Positions 6,864 through 14,169 are shown, counted from the first letter of the stretch. The stretch is 14,679 bases of DNA from Treponema sp. (GCA_017622055.1 JAGARY010000380.1:1-14679), one strand, 5' to 3'. A program made the numbers and translations. The notes: generated from the sequence alone by a model not told the origin.

Positions 6864-9800
6864 TTACGTCCTCCTTGTCTGTTTTATTATTTTCAATTAA
6901 TTTCTGATCTTTTTCAGTAAGAGCAATTTGTTTACCCTTAGCATCATAAATTGTAAAATCAAGAGCCAAACCTCTAAGTTCTTGAACCAATACGTTGAAT
7001 GATTCAGGAATTCCAATTGGAGATGAAGGATCACCTTTTACAATTGATTCATAAGCTTTAGAACGACCATTCATATCATCAGATTTAATAGTCATCATTT
7101 CTTGAAGACAGTTTGCAGCACCATAAGCTTCAAGAGCCCAAACTTCCATTTCTCCAAGACGCTGTCCACCAAATTGAGCCTTACCACCAAGAGGTTGTTG
7201 TGTAACAAGTGAGTATGGACCAGTTGAACGAGCGTGCATTTTGTCATCAACCAAGTGGTGAAGTTTCATATAGTAAATTACACCAACAAAGATTGGGTTT
7301 ACAAAAGGTTCACCAGTTCTACCGTCACGAACAATTTGTTTACAGTCTCTTGAAAGACCAGCTTCTTCAAGTTTATCACCAATCATTTCTTGAGATGGAG
7401 ATTGGAATACAGGAGCTTCAAAGAATTGATTCAAATATTTACCTGCAATACCAAGTTCCGATTCCATAATCTGACCGATGTTCATACGAGAAGGTACACC
7501 AAGTGGATTCAAACAAACATCAAGTGGAGTACCGTCTTCCAAGTATGGCATATCTTCAATTGGAAGGATTCTTGAAACAACACCTTCGTTTCCGTGGCGA
7601 CCAGCCATCTTATCACCTTCACGAAGTTTACGTTTATTAGCAATAAGAACTTTTACAACTTTTTCTACACCAGGATTAAGGTCATCACCTTCCATACGGC
7701 TCATTTGTTGAATATCAATTACAACACCTTCAACACCATGTGGAACATGCAATGAAGAATCTCTTACTTCTTTTGCTTTTTCACCGAAGATAGAGTTCAA
7801 AAGTTTAAATTCTGGAGTTGTTTCAGTTTCATTTTTTGGAGTAACTTTACCAACAAGAATATCACCAGAACGAACTGTAGCACCAATACGAATAATACCA
7901 TCGCTATCCAAATTAGCTAACGCTTTTTCTGATGTATTTGGAATATCACGAGTGATTTTTTCTGGACCAAGTTTTGTTTCACGAATTTCTGTTTGATATT
8001 CTTTAATGTGGATAGAAGTATACATATCTTCTCTAACAACACGTTGAGAAATCAAAACAGCGTCTTCGTAGTTGTATCCGTTCCAAGGTACAAAACCAAC
8101 AAGAATATTTCTACCAAGAGAAAGTTCTCCATTGAATGTTGCAGGACCGTCAGCAAGAACATCACCAAATTTAACTTTTTGCCCTACTTCTACAGTTGGA
8201 CGTTGGTGATAACATGTATCTTGGTTTGTACGTTGATATTTCAACAATGTGTATTCATCAACATCATCTGAATCTTCAACTTTAACTTTAATTGTATCAC
8301 TTGAAACAAAAATTACTTCACCAGCATGTCTTGCTTTGATTAATACACCTGAGTCATAAGCACATTTCTTTTCCATACCAGTTCCAACGTGTGGAGGTTC
8401 TGGGAATAAAAGAGGAACAGCCTGACGTTGCATGTTACAACCCATGAGAGCACGGTTGGCGTCATCATGTTCAAGGAATGGAATCATAGAAGCAGATACT
8501 GAAATAACCTGACGTGGAGAAACGTCAATATATTGAACATCTTTTGGATAACGAACAGTATAGTTACCACGATTTCTACTAGAAATTGTATCAGTTGGGA
8601 ACGAACCATCTTCTTTCATTCCTTCCAACACTTGTCCAATATTGTATTTATCTTCTTCCATTGCTGTAAGGTATTCAACTTCATTTGTTGCTTTACCATC
8701 AACAACTTTTCTATATGGAGATTCCAAGAAACCATAATCATTAATACGAGTATACATAGCCAAAGAAACAATAAGACCAATATTTGGACCTTCAGGAGTT
8801 TCAATTGGACACATACGACCATAATGAGAATAGTGTACGTCACGAACTTCAAAACCAGCTCTATCACGGCTCAAACCACCTGGTCCTAAAGCACTAAGAC
8901 GACGTTTATGTGTAAGTTCAGCCAATGGGTTAATTTGATCCATGAACTGAGAAAGCTGATGTGAACCAAAGAATTCTTTAATTGCAGCTACAATTGGTTT
9001 GATAGAAATCAAATCTTGTGGCTTCATTGTATCAGTTTCTTTTAAGTTCATACGATCTTTAGCAATTCTTTCCATTCTGTTGAATGCACCCTTCAATTGA
9101 GTTGTCATTAATTCACCAACAGAACGAATACGACGATTACCTAAGTGATCAATATCATCAGTTTGTTCTTCACGACAATAAACTTTAATAAGATATTTCA
9201 TTGTGTTGATAATATCTTCTGGAATTAAAGTAAAATCTTTTACATCATCACTGTAGTCAAATTTTGAGTTAAGTTTATAACGACCAACACGACCTAAGTC
9301 ATAACGTCTGCTTTCAAAGAAAAGAGAATGCAAATCATCTTCTGCCTGTTGCATTGTCATTGGTTCACCAGGTTGAAGAATTGCATAAACTGCGTTCAAT
9401 GCATCTTCTTTTGTAGGTTCGTTATCAATTGAACCTTCTTTTACATATTTTACTTCTTCGCGTTCAAAACAGTTAATAATGATTTTAGAATCTAATGAAT
9501 TGTTCTTTTCATTTTTATTTTTTGGATTTGAACGTGTATCAAAACGAATTACTGAAATTTCTTTAATATCATTTGCAATTAATTCGTCAACATCATGAGG
9601 ATGTAATTTTGTACCAGCATTGAATAATCTTTTTTCTTCTCCACTTTCATCTTTTAAGATAATAGCATCAGCAAGAACTTTATCAACTAATGATTCTTTT
9701 GATTCTGCATCAGTTCCAACAGGAATTGTTTCAGTATCATAGAAACATCTGATAATTTCTTCACGAGTTTCATATCCTAAAGCACGAAGGAAGATTGTAC

Positions 9801-10392
9801 CTAAGATTTTCTTCTTTCTATCTATTTTTGCAAAAATAAGTTCTTTTTTCTGATCAATTTCAAATTCCAACCATGAACCACGATCTGGAATGATTCTTGA
9901 TGAATAAACACCTTTGTCATGACAGAAAATAACACCAGGAGAACGGTGAATTTGAGATACAACAACGCGTTCAGCACCATTAATAATAAATGTACCTCTG
10001 TCTGTCATTAATGGAATGTCACCCATGTAAATGTCTTTCTGAAGAATTTGTTTTCCTTCTGGAAATACCAAATTGATTCTTGCATTTAATGGAACTGAGT
10101 AAGTAAGACCTTTTTGTTTACATTCCAATTCTGTAAATTTCTGATTTTCCCAATTTAACTGATAAAAGTCAAATTCCAAAGACATGTCATCAGCACCTTT
10201 AATTGGGAATGTTGAATTAAATACAGCTTGAAGCCCTTGATCCAATAAAGGTTCGCCTTTCTTCAATCTTTCACTTTGAAGAAAACTTTCATAAGATGCA
10301 GTCTGAATTTCGATAAGATTTGGAACATCCATAGATTGTTGGATGTCTTTTCCAATGTACTGACGATTGATTGTGCGAGATTTCGCGAACAT
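6856..10392 (-). CDS. rpoB: DNA-directed RNA polymerase subunit beta
   Basis: This is the 1178-residue beta subunit. The start MFAKSRTINRQYIGK is typical of spirochaetal RpoB and has AGGGG 7 bases upstream. The rifampicin-binding region is clear: QLSQFMDQ (Gln482, Asp485), THKRR (His495) and SALGPGG (Ser500), followed by ETPEGPNIGLI. Ser500 aligns with E. coli Ser531, a position reported as Asn in cultured treponemes. Near the active site, GDKMAGRHGNEG holds Lys928 and His933, equivalent to the E. coli GDKMAGRHGNKG segment. The chain is shorter than in E. coli (1342), in line with absent lineage-specific insertions. The gene follows rplL after a 207-base structured gap and overlaps rpoC by 8 bases. 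Its translation may be tuned by the upstream hairpins. Confidence 0.99.
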   Translation of the reverse strand: MFAKSRTINRQYIGKDIQQSMDVPNLIEIQTASYESFLQSERLKKGEPLLDQGLQAVFNSTFPIKGADDMSLEFDFYQLNWENQKFTELECKQKGLTYSVPLNARINLVFPEGKQILQKDIYMGDIPLMTDRGTFIINGAERVVVSQIHRSPGVIFCHDKGVYSSRIIPDRGSWLEFEIDQKKELIFAKIDRKKKILGTIFLRALGYETREEIIRCFYDTETIPVGTDAESKESLVDKVLADAIILKDESGEEKRLFNAGTKLHPHDVDELIANDIKEISVIRFDTRSNPKNKNEKNNSLDSKIIINCFEREEVKYVKEGSIDNEPTKEDALNAVYAILQPGEPMTMQQAEDDLHSLFFESRRYDLGRVGRYKLNSKFDYSDDVKDFTLIPEDIINTMKYLIKVYCREEQTDDIDHLGNRRIRSVGELMTTQLKGAFNRMERIAKDRMNLKETDTMKPQDLISIKPIVAAIKEFFGSHQLSQFMDQINPLAELTHKRRLSALGPGGLSRDRAGFEVRDVHYSHYGRMCPIETPEGPNIGLIVSLAMYTRINDYGFLESPYRKVVDGKATNEVEYLTAMEEDKYNIGQVLEGMKEDGSFPTDTISSRNRGNYTVRYPKDVQYIDVSPRQVISVSASMIPFLEHDDANRALMGCNMQRQAVPLLFPEPPHVGTGMEKKCAYDSGVLIKARHAGEVIFVSSDTIKVKVEDSDDVDEYTLLKYQRTNQDTCYHQRPTVEVGQKVKFGDVLADGPATFNGELSLGRNILVGFVPWNGYNYEDAVLISQRVVREDMYTSIHIKEYQTEIRETKLGPEKITRDIPNTSEKALANLDSDGIIRIGATVRSGDILVGKVTPKNETETTPEFKLLNSIFGEKAKEVRDSSLHVPHGVEGVVIDIQQMSRMEGDDLNPGVEKVVKVLIANKRKLREGDKMAGRHGNEGVVSRILPIEDMPYLEDGTPLDVCLNPLGVPSRMNIGQIMESELGIAGKYLNQFFEAPVFQSPSQEMIGDKLEEAGLSRDCKQIVRDGRTGEPFVNPIFVGVIYYMKLHHLVDDKMHARSTGPYSLVTQQPLGGKAQFGGQRLGEMEVWALEAYGAANCLQEMMTIKSDDMNGRSKAYESIVKGDPSSPIGIPESFNVLVQELRGLALDFTIYDAKGKQIALTEKDQKLIENNKTDKEDVNA

Positions 10393-10421
10393 CAGATACC
10401 CCTATAAAATAAGTTCAGCTA

Positions 10422-10486
10422 TTTTCTGCTACATGCTAGAAACTCTGCACAGCACAGAAAACTACCGATTTCCCACCAAAAATGGG
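10422..10486 (-). promoter_or_regulatory. Two hairpins in the rpoB 5' region
   Basis: A 7-bp inverted repeat TTTTCTG/CAGAAAA (10422-10428 with 10455-10461) sits just upstream of the rpoB Shine-Dalgarno. A smaller CCCA/TGGG stem with a 7-nt loop is at 10472-10486. Both are in the transcribed gap between rplL and rpoB. They could be part of an attenuation or processing region like that known between rplL and rpoB in E. coli; the similarity is positional only. Confidence 0.4.
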
Positions 10487-10514
10487 TTAAAAATTTTAAG
10501 CACTTTATACGACG

Positions 10515-10555
10515 ATAGGGGACCCCTTAAATTTTACTCTAAAGGCATCCCCTAT
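10515..10555 (-). promoter_or_regulatory. Strong hairpin between rplL and rpoB with possible anti-Shine-Dalgarno arm
   Basis: The transcribed strand reads AUAGGGGA ... UCCCCUAU, a perfect 8-bp stem (10548-10555 with 10515-10522). It continues after a 2x2 internal loop as 4 further pairs (CCUU/AAGG) closed by a 13-nt loop. There is no U-tract, so it is not an ordinary terminator. The 3' arm CCCCUAU is also complementary, over 7 bases, to AUAGGGG at 10399-10405, the rpoB ribosome binding site. Candidate roles are an RNase III-type processing site, an attenuator or an anti-Shine-Dalgarno switch. Confidence 0.55.
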
Positions 10556-10599
10556 AATTTATTTATTAATTTCGATTATGAATAATTAACCAAAACTAA

Positions 10600-10977
10600 T
10601 TATTTTTTGCTAGCTTTACCACCAGCTTCTTCGATCTTCTTGATCATTTCATCAGCGTCAGCTTTGCTTACACCTTCTTTAAGAGTTTTTGGTGCACCTT
10701 CAACCAAAGCTTTAGCTTCACCAAGTCCAAGACCTGTAATTTCACGAACTGCCTTGATAACTGGGATTTTTTTAGCTGCATCGAAAGAATCAAGTGATAC
10801 TGTGAATTCAGTTTGTTCTTCACCACCTGCTGCTGCACCTGCTGCTGGAGCTGCTGCTACTGCAACTGCTGCTGTAACACCGAATTTTTCTTCCATTGCT
10901 TTTACGAGTTCTGAACATTCAAGAACTGACATTGATGCGATTGCATCTAAAATTTGATCATTTGTGAGAGCTGCCAT
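10600..10977 (-). CDS. rplL: 50S ribosomal protein L7/L12
   Basis: A 125-residue acidic stalk protein, present in several copies per ribosome on L10, that recruits translational GTPases. The N-terminal dimerisation region (about 1-34) is followed by an Ala/Gly-rich hinge (about 35-52, with runs such as AVAVAAAPAAGAAAGG). The globular C-terminal domain (54-125) contains KIPVIKAVREITGLGLGEAK, the conserved factor-binding helices. Length is standard. The ATG is preceded by GGAG. It is separated from rplJ by 277 bases of hairpin-rich sequence and from rpoB by 207 bases, the two longest gaps in the operon. This fits a need to make L12 in excess over both L10 and RNA polymerase. Confidence 0.99.
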   Translation of the reverse strand: MAALTNDQILDAIASMSVLECSELVKAMEEKFGVTAAVAVAAAPAAGAAAGGEEQTEFTVSLDSFDAAKKIPVIKAVREITGLGLGEAKALVEGAPKTLKEGVSKADADEMIKKIEEAGGKASKK

Positions 10978-11011
10978 ATTGTCTTCTCCACTTTAATAAA
11001 GTATAAATTCT

Positions 11012-11207
11012 CCATTCACTGAATGGCTGCGGTAATTATCTCAACTGAGTTTTCCGCACTTTCACAGGACAGTCGACAGCTATGAAGCCTGACCTGTGAG
11101 GGGCAATTTATTGCCCGTGTTCGATGGAAAAACGTTAAGAAAAATGCGAAAGCATTTTTTAGTTTATCCACCTATGCAGAGCAACTGTGTTGCTCTTGTT
11201 CTATAGG
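11012..11207 (-). promoter_or_regulatory. Array of six adjacent stem-loops between rplJ and rplL
   Basis: Almost every base lies in an inverted repeat: 11012-11026 (CCATTC/GAATGG, 6 bp); 11028-11058 (TGCGG/CCGCA); 11062-11099 (TCACAGG/CCTGTGA plus 3 inner pairs); 11101-11116 (GGGCAA/TTGCCC); 11125-11170 (outer 9-bp stem with one mismatch, inner AAAAATGC/GCATTTTT); and 11171-11207 (outer CCTAT/ATAGG, inner AGAGCAAC/GTTGCTCT). No convincing ORF or promoter was found. The array lies in the rplJ-rplL message, ahead of the rplL ribosome binding site. It may stabilise the rplL transcript, act as a processing site or bind a regulator. Confidence 0.7.
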
Positions 11208-11240
11208 AAAGCGTCTTCTGCTTTTCTTCAAACATTTATG
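11093..11240. repeat. Two imperfect tandem stem-loop units of about 78 nt
   Basis: Units beginning at 11093 and 11171 share the order CC-T-x-T-G, a hairpin of the form GRGCAA/TTGCYC, then TGTTC-x-AT, GGAAA and CGT, then a second stem (GCATTTTT type in the first, GAAAGC/GCTTTTC at 11207-11226 in the second). The sequences of the stems differ while the architecture is kept. This suggests duplication with compensatory change, or two copies of a dispersed palindromic element. Confidence 0.5.
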
Positions 11241-11254
11241 CTTCTAGTAAAAAA

Positions 11255-11770
11255 CTAGTTTCCACCTTCAGCTTCTTTCTTTTCTGCGTATGCTTTAATA
11301 GTAGCTGCAAGTTGACGAACTGGACCGTTCATAGCAGACATAAGCATAGAGTAAAGTTGTTTCTTTCCAGGAACCTTTGAGTAAGCTTCGATTTTAGCTT
11401 GATCATAGATTTCCTTATCAATGCTAGCACCTTTTACGCTTAATGCTGGAGCATCTTTTGCAAAGTCAAAAAGAACTTTTGCTACTTCGTTAGAATCCTC
11501 ATTTGCCATAGCAATTACAGTAGGACCTTTTAAGTAGTCAGCAACATTTTCAACTTTCATATCATCAAATGCAATCTTAGCAAAGTTATTTTTTACAACT
11601 TTTAATACTGCATTTTTTTCACGAAGTTTACATCTAAGAGCAGTAATTTGTTCTACAGTTAAACCACGGTAATCAGCAAAAATAAAGTCATTATATTCAG
11701 CAAATGTCTTTTTTGCGTTTTCAATTGCTTCTGCCTTAGCAGGTTGGATTTTTTTTGCTCTAATAGCCAT
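11255..11770 (-). CDS. rplJ: 50S ribosomal protein L10
   Basis: A 171-residue protein that anchors the L12 dimers to the ribosome as the stalk base. The N-terminal RNA-binding domain shows DYRGLTVEQ (33-41) and LREKNAVLKVVKNNFAKIA (49-67), both typical of L10. The C-terminal helix that carries L12 ends the chain (from about residue 148). The start codon overlaps the rplA stop by one base (TAATG), with AAGGAAGG as ribosome binding site, so translation is probably coupled to L1. There is no room for the L10-binding leader that many bacteria keep directly upstream of rplJ; the long structured gap lies after the gene instead. Confidence 0.99.
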   Translation of the reverse strand: MAIRAKKIQPAKAEAIENAKKTFAEYNDFIFADYRGLTVEQITALRCKLREKNAVLKVVKNNFAKIAFDDMKVENVADYLKGPTVIAMANEDSNEVAKVLFDFAKDAPALSVKGASIDKEIYDQAKIEAYSKVPGKKQLYSMLMSAMNGPVRQLAATIKAYAEKKEAEGGN

Positions 11771-12447
11771 TATTCACCTTCCTTGAAATCAACCCAAACA
11801 CCAGGTCCCATAGAAGAACTAACAGAAACTGATTGGATAAAACCAGCTGAAGATCCAACAGGCTTTTTCTTACTTACTTCTGCAAGAAGAGTGTTAAAGT
11901 TTTCGATAATCTTATCTGCATCCATTGAACACTTTCCAACAGCAATGTGTACAACACCACCTTTATCAGCGCGGTATTCTGTACGACCTTTCTTTAATTC
12001 TGCAACTGCTTGTGCAACGTTTGGAGTTACAGTACCAGTTTTTGGGTTAGGCATTAAACCTTTACGACCAAGAACCATACCAAGACGACCAACGTCTTTC
12101 ATCATGTCAGGTGTAGCAACAGCAACATCAAAGTCAAGCCATCCGTCTTTTACTTTTTCGATGTATTCTTCACCTGCATAAGCAGCACCAGCATCTAAAG
12201 CTTCTTTTACTTTGTCTTCTTTACAGAAAACCAAAACTTTCTTTTCACCACGGAACTGATTTGGGAATACCAATGTATCACGAACAGTAGCATTTTTTTC
12301 AAGACGACATGAAACGTGAGCTTCAACAGTTTCGTCGAATTTAGCAAATTTCATATCTTGAATCATTTTACAAGCTGTAGCAATGTCATATTTTTTTGCA
12401 AGATCATATTTTGCAGCAGCTGCATTATATTTCTTTCCATGTTTCAT
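11770..12447 (-). CDS. rplA: 50S ribosomal protein L1
   Basis: A 225-residue ribosomal protein of the L1 stalk, which helps move deacylated tRNA out of the E site and in many bacteria represses its own L11-L1 message. The start MKHGKKY is typical, and the L1 signature GRLGMVLGRKGLMPNPKTG is at 120-138. Length is near the family norm. Only one base separates its ATG from the rplK stop, and GGAG stands 7 bases before the ATG. A second ATG a few bases downstream is out of frame. Translation is probably coupled to rplK, so any control exerted at the rplK leader would reach both genes. Confidence 0.99.
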   Translation of the reverse strand: MKHGKKYNAAAAKYDLAKKYDIATACKMIQDMKFAKFDETVEAHVSCRLEKNATVRDTLVFPNQFRGEKKVLVFCKEDKVKEALDAGAAYAGEEYIEKVKDGWLDFDVAVATPDMMKDVGRLGMVLGRKGLMPNPKTGTVTPNVAQAVAELKKGRTEYRADKGGVVHIAVGKCSMDADKIIENFNTLLAEVSKKKPVGSSAGFIQSVSVSSSMGPGVWVDFKEGE

Positions 12448-12448
12448 A

Positions 12449-12880
12449 TTACTGCTCCACCTCTACACCCATACTGCGTGCAGTACCGGCAATGATTTTT
12501 TTTGCTGCTTCGATATCATTAGCATTGATATCTGGCATTTTTGTTTTTGCAATTTCTTCAAGATCTTTAGCAGAAAGAGTTGCAACTTTGTTAAGAAGAG
12601 GATTTCCAGAACCCTTTTCAATTTTAACTGCTTTTTTGATTAATACTGCTGCAGGAGGAGTTTTAAGAACAAATGTATAAGATTTGTCTTGATAAACTGT
12701 AATTACAACAGGGATGATAAGACCTTTTTCCATTGATTTTGTTCTGTCATTGAATTCCTGAACAAATTTTGGAGCTGAAACGCCATGAGGTCCAAGAGCT
12801 GGTCCAATTGGAGGAGCTGGTGTAGCTGCTCCTGCAGGACACTGCAACTTAATAATAGCTGAAACTTTTTTTGTAGCCAT
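12449..12880 (-). CDS. rplK: 50S ribosomal protein L11
   Basis: A 143-residue protein of the GTPase-associated centre. The N-terminal domain contains CPAGAATPAPPIGPALGPHG (14-33), including the proline cluster next to the thiostrepton site. The C-terminal rRNA-binding domain ends with AAKKIIAGTARSMGVEVE. Downstream of GPALG the sequence is PHGVSAPKFVQEFN instead of the more common QHGVNIMEFCKAFN, which looks like a lineage variation. GGGAG precedes the ATG. A 146-base leader with three hairpins separates it from nusG, and rplA follows after one base. Confidence 0.99.
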   Translation of the reverse strand: MATKKVSAIIKLQCPAGAATPAPPIGPALGPHGVSAPKFVQEFNDRTKSMEKGLIIPVVITVYQDKSYTFVLKTPPAAVLIKKAVKIEKGSGNPLLNKVATLSAKDLEEIAKTKMPDINANDIEAAKKIIAGTARSMGVEVEQ

Positions 12881-12903
12881 TTTGTTTCTCCCAATATTGG
12901 TGT

Positions 12904-13007
12904 GTAAGTGTTATAAAACATCTTACTAACGAAGTGCCTATGTCCAACGGACTTGCACCTCTCCCAAAAACAGGATTAACGATTTGTATTTGGGATACAA
13001 ATCCCTG
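12904..13007 (-). promoter_or_regulatory. Structured leader of rplK-rplA, candidate L1 (or attenuation) control region
   Basis: Three inverted repeats, in transcript order. First, a 9-bp stem GATTTGTAT/ATACAAATC (12981-13003) inside a CAGG/CCTG clamp (12971-13007), followed by five U. Second, a nested GTGC/GCAC and GTCC/GGAC hairpin with an asymmetric internal loop (12934-12958). Third, GTAAG-A-TGTT/AACA-CTTAC (12904-12926) with one bulged base, close to the rplK ribosome binding site. L1 of E. coli represses by binding the L11 leader; the location and the asymmetric loop in the second hairpin suggest a counterpart, but I could not match a specific L1-binding consensus. Confidence 0.45.
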
Positions 13008-13026
13008 ATTTTGCCTAATCAAAGAA

Positions 13027-13584
13027 CTATTGTTTTTCAGCTTGTCCAAAGCTTACTTCAACAGGTGTAGGACGTCCAAAAATTTGAACTTCAACAGTCA
13101 ATTTTTCTCTATCCATAAAGATTTCTTTTACAGTACCAGAGAATGTAGCAAATGGTCCTTCTGTAATCTTTACATTATCTCCAACGTTATAAGACTGTTT
13201 AACATGAACTTGTTTATCACCCTTAATAACACCAGATTTCTGGAGTAAATTCATTGCTTCATCATTAGAAATTGGAATTGGACGAACATTTGGATCTGTA
13301 CCAACAAAACCATTTACACCTTGCAATCTACGCAATTGTGTACAAGTTGGTTTCCAACCAAATTCTGGTAAATCCATTTCCAACATGATATAACCAGGAA
13401 GGAATTTATTTGTACGAGTTTTCTTTTTCCCATCTTTCACTTCAACAACTTCTTCAACAGGAACTCGCACATCTGTTACTATATTTGAATCTAAAGCCGA
13501 TGTGTCTAATAATGTACGAATGGAACGTTCGATTTTATTTTCATAACCTGCGTATGTTTGTAAAATATACCATCTTCTAGACAT
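13027..13584 (-). CDS. nusG: Transcription termination/antitermination protein NusG
   Basis: A 185-residue elongation factor that binds RNA polymerase at the clamp and links it to Rho or the ribosome. The N-terminal NGN domain (about 3-118) begins RRWYILQTYAGYENKIERS and contains FLPGYIMLEM (61-70), the hallmark segment. The KOW domain (about 133-165) shows VGDNVKITEGPFATFSGTVKE. Length is normal and there is no extra domain between NGN and KOW. It starts 10 bases after the secE stop with GGAAG as ribosome binding site. Confidence 0.99.
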   Translation of the reverse strand: MSRRWYILQTYAGYENKIERSIRTLLDTSALDSNIVTDVRVPVEEVVEVKDGKKKTRTNKFLPGYIMLEMDLPEFGWKPTCTQLRRLQGVNGFVGTDPNVRPIPISNDEAMNLLQKSGVIKGDKQVHVKQSYNVGDNVKITEGPFATFSGTVKEIFMDREKLTVEVQIFGRPTPVEVSFGQAEKQ

Positions 13585-13594
13585 TTCTTCCGTC

Positions 13595-13777
13595 CTATTT
13601 CATCAACATACGGAATAACGCTGTGAAAGAGATATCAAGTAATCCAAGAACCACAGCCATAACAATTGTAGAAACAATAACCACTTTAATTGACGAAATA
13701 ACATCATCTTTAGTTGGCCATACTACTTTCTTTAACTCTGCTTTACTTTCACGAAAAAACTGAATTACTTTAGACAT
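13595..13777 (-). CDS. secE: Preprotein translocase subunit SecE
   Basis: A 60-residue, single-span SecE of the SecYEG channel in the inner membrane. The conserved amphipathic segment ELKKVVWPTKDDV (14-26) precedes one membrane helix (about 29-56). This is the short form found in most bacteria outside the enterics. The ATG follows AAAGGA; an upstream ATG 8 bases earlier is out of frame and stops at once. It lies between tRNA-Trp and nusG. Confidence 0.97.
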   Translation of the reverse strand: MSKVIQFFRESKAELKKVVWPTKDDVISSIKVVIVSTIVMAVVLGLLDISFTALFRMLMK

Positions 13778-13804
13778 ACCACATTTTCCTTTAAAATAAA
13801 AAAT

Positions 13805-13877
13805 CAGGGCAGGCAGGATTTGAACCCACGACAGGCGGTTTTGGAGACCGCTGCTCTACCAGCTGAACTACTGCCCT
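13805..13877 (-). tRNA. trnW: tRNA-Trp (anticodon CCA)
   Basis: A 73-nt cloverleaf with acceptor stem AGGGCAG/CTGCCCT, D arm GTTC...GAGC, and anticodon stem GCGGT/ACCGC with loop CTCCAAA, giving anticodon CCA. The T loop is TTCAAAT; the T stem has two wobble pairs. The discriminator base is G, as expected for bacterial tRNA-Trp. The 3' CCA is not encoded. It is embedded between rpmG and secE, so it must be cut out of the operon transcript. Confidence 0.97.
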
Positions 13878-13889
13878 ATTTATATATAA

Positions 13890-13928
13890 TTATCAGTTTA
13901 AGTAGTTTATCACTTTTTAAACTAATAA
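13890..13928 (-). promoter_or_regulatory. 12-bp inverted repeat between rpmG and tRNA-Trp
   Basis: TTATTAGTTTAA and TTAAACTGATAA (13917-13928 and 13890-13901) pair over 12 positions in RNA with one U-G wobble, around a 15-nt loop. The stem is nearly all A-U. It lies 12 bases 5' of the tRNA-Trp acceptor and has no U-tract, so it looks more like a processing or stability element than a terminator. Confidence 0.45.
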
Positions 13929-13946
13929 TCAAATACCAAATTAAAA

Positions 13947-14123
13947 TTATTTTGCTTTTGTTTCTTTATGCAAAATGCTTTTTTTGCAGAAAGGACAATA
14001 CTTATTTTTTTCTAATTTACCAGTAATGTTTTTACGGTTTTTATAAGTAGTATAATTCTTTCTTTTACAATCTGTACATTGTAATGCAATAATTTCTACA
14101 GCACCTTTTTTCTTGCTTGCCAT
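13947..14123 (-). CDS. rpmG: 50S ribosomal protein L33, zinc-binding form
   Basis: A 58-residue protein reading MASKKKGAVEIIALQC then TDCKRKNYTTYKN and ending KSILHKETKAK. The two Cys pairs, Cys16/Cys19 and Cys43/Cys46 (CTDC and CPFC), make this the C+ form of L33 that binds zinc. The segment from NYTT to KNITGKLE matches the family. The ATG (14121-14123) has AGGAG 7 bases upstream. It sits between tRNA-Thr and tRNA-Trp, the usual place upstream of secE in spirochaetes as far as I recall. Some bacteria keep a zinc-free paralogue elsewhere; that cannot be judged here. Confidence 0.97.
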   Translation of the reverse strand: MASKKKGAVEIIALQCTDCKRKNYTTYKNRKNITGKLEKNKYCPFCKKSILHKETKAK

Positions 14124-14169
14124 ATCTATACTCCTAAAAGTTTATCCAAACAAAAATCACATCTTAAAA

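Noticed and set aside
7209..8889. Plus-strand ORFs opposite rpoB (for example 8533-8889)
   Set aside because: Antisense shadows of rpoB, with no recognisable domain or start signal.
10537..10551. Four-codon ORF (MPLE) starting inside the rplL-rpoB hairpin
   Set aside because: The GGGG motif touches the ATG with no spacing, so initiation is unlikely; better explained as part of the stem.
10607..10957. Ser/Ala-rich plus-strand ORF opposite rplL
   Set aside because: Mirror image of the Ala-rich rplL hinge codons; no ribosome binding site.
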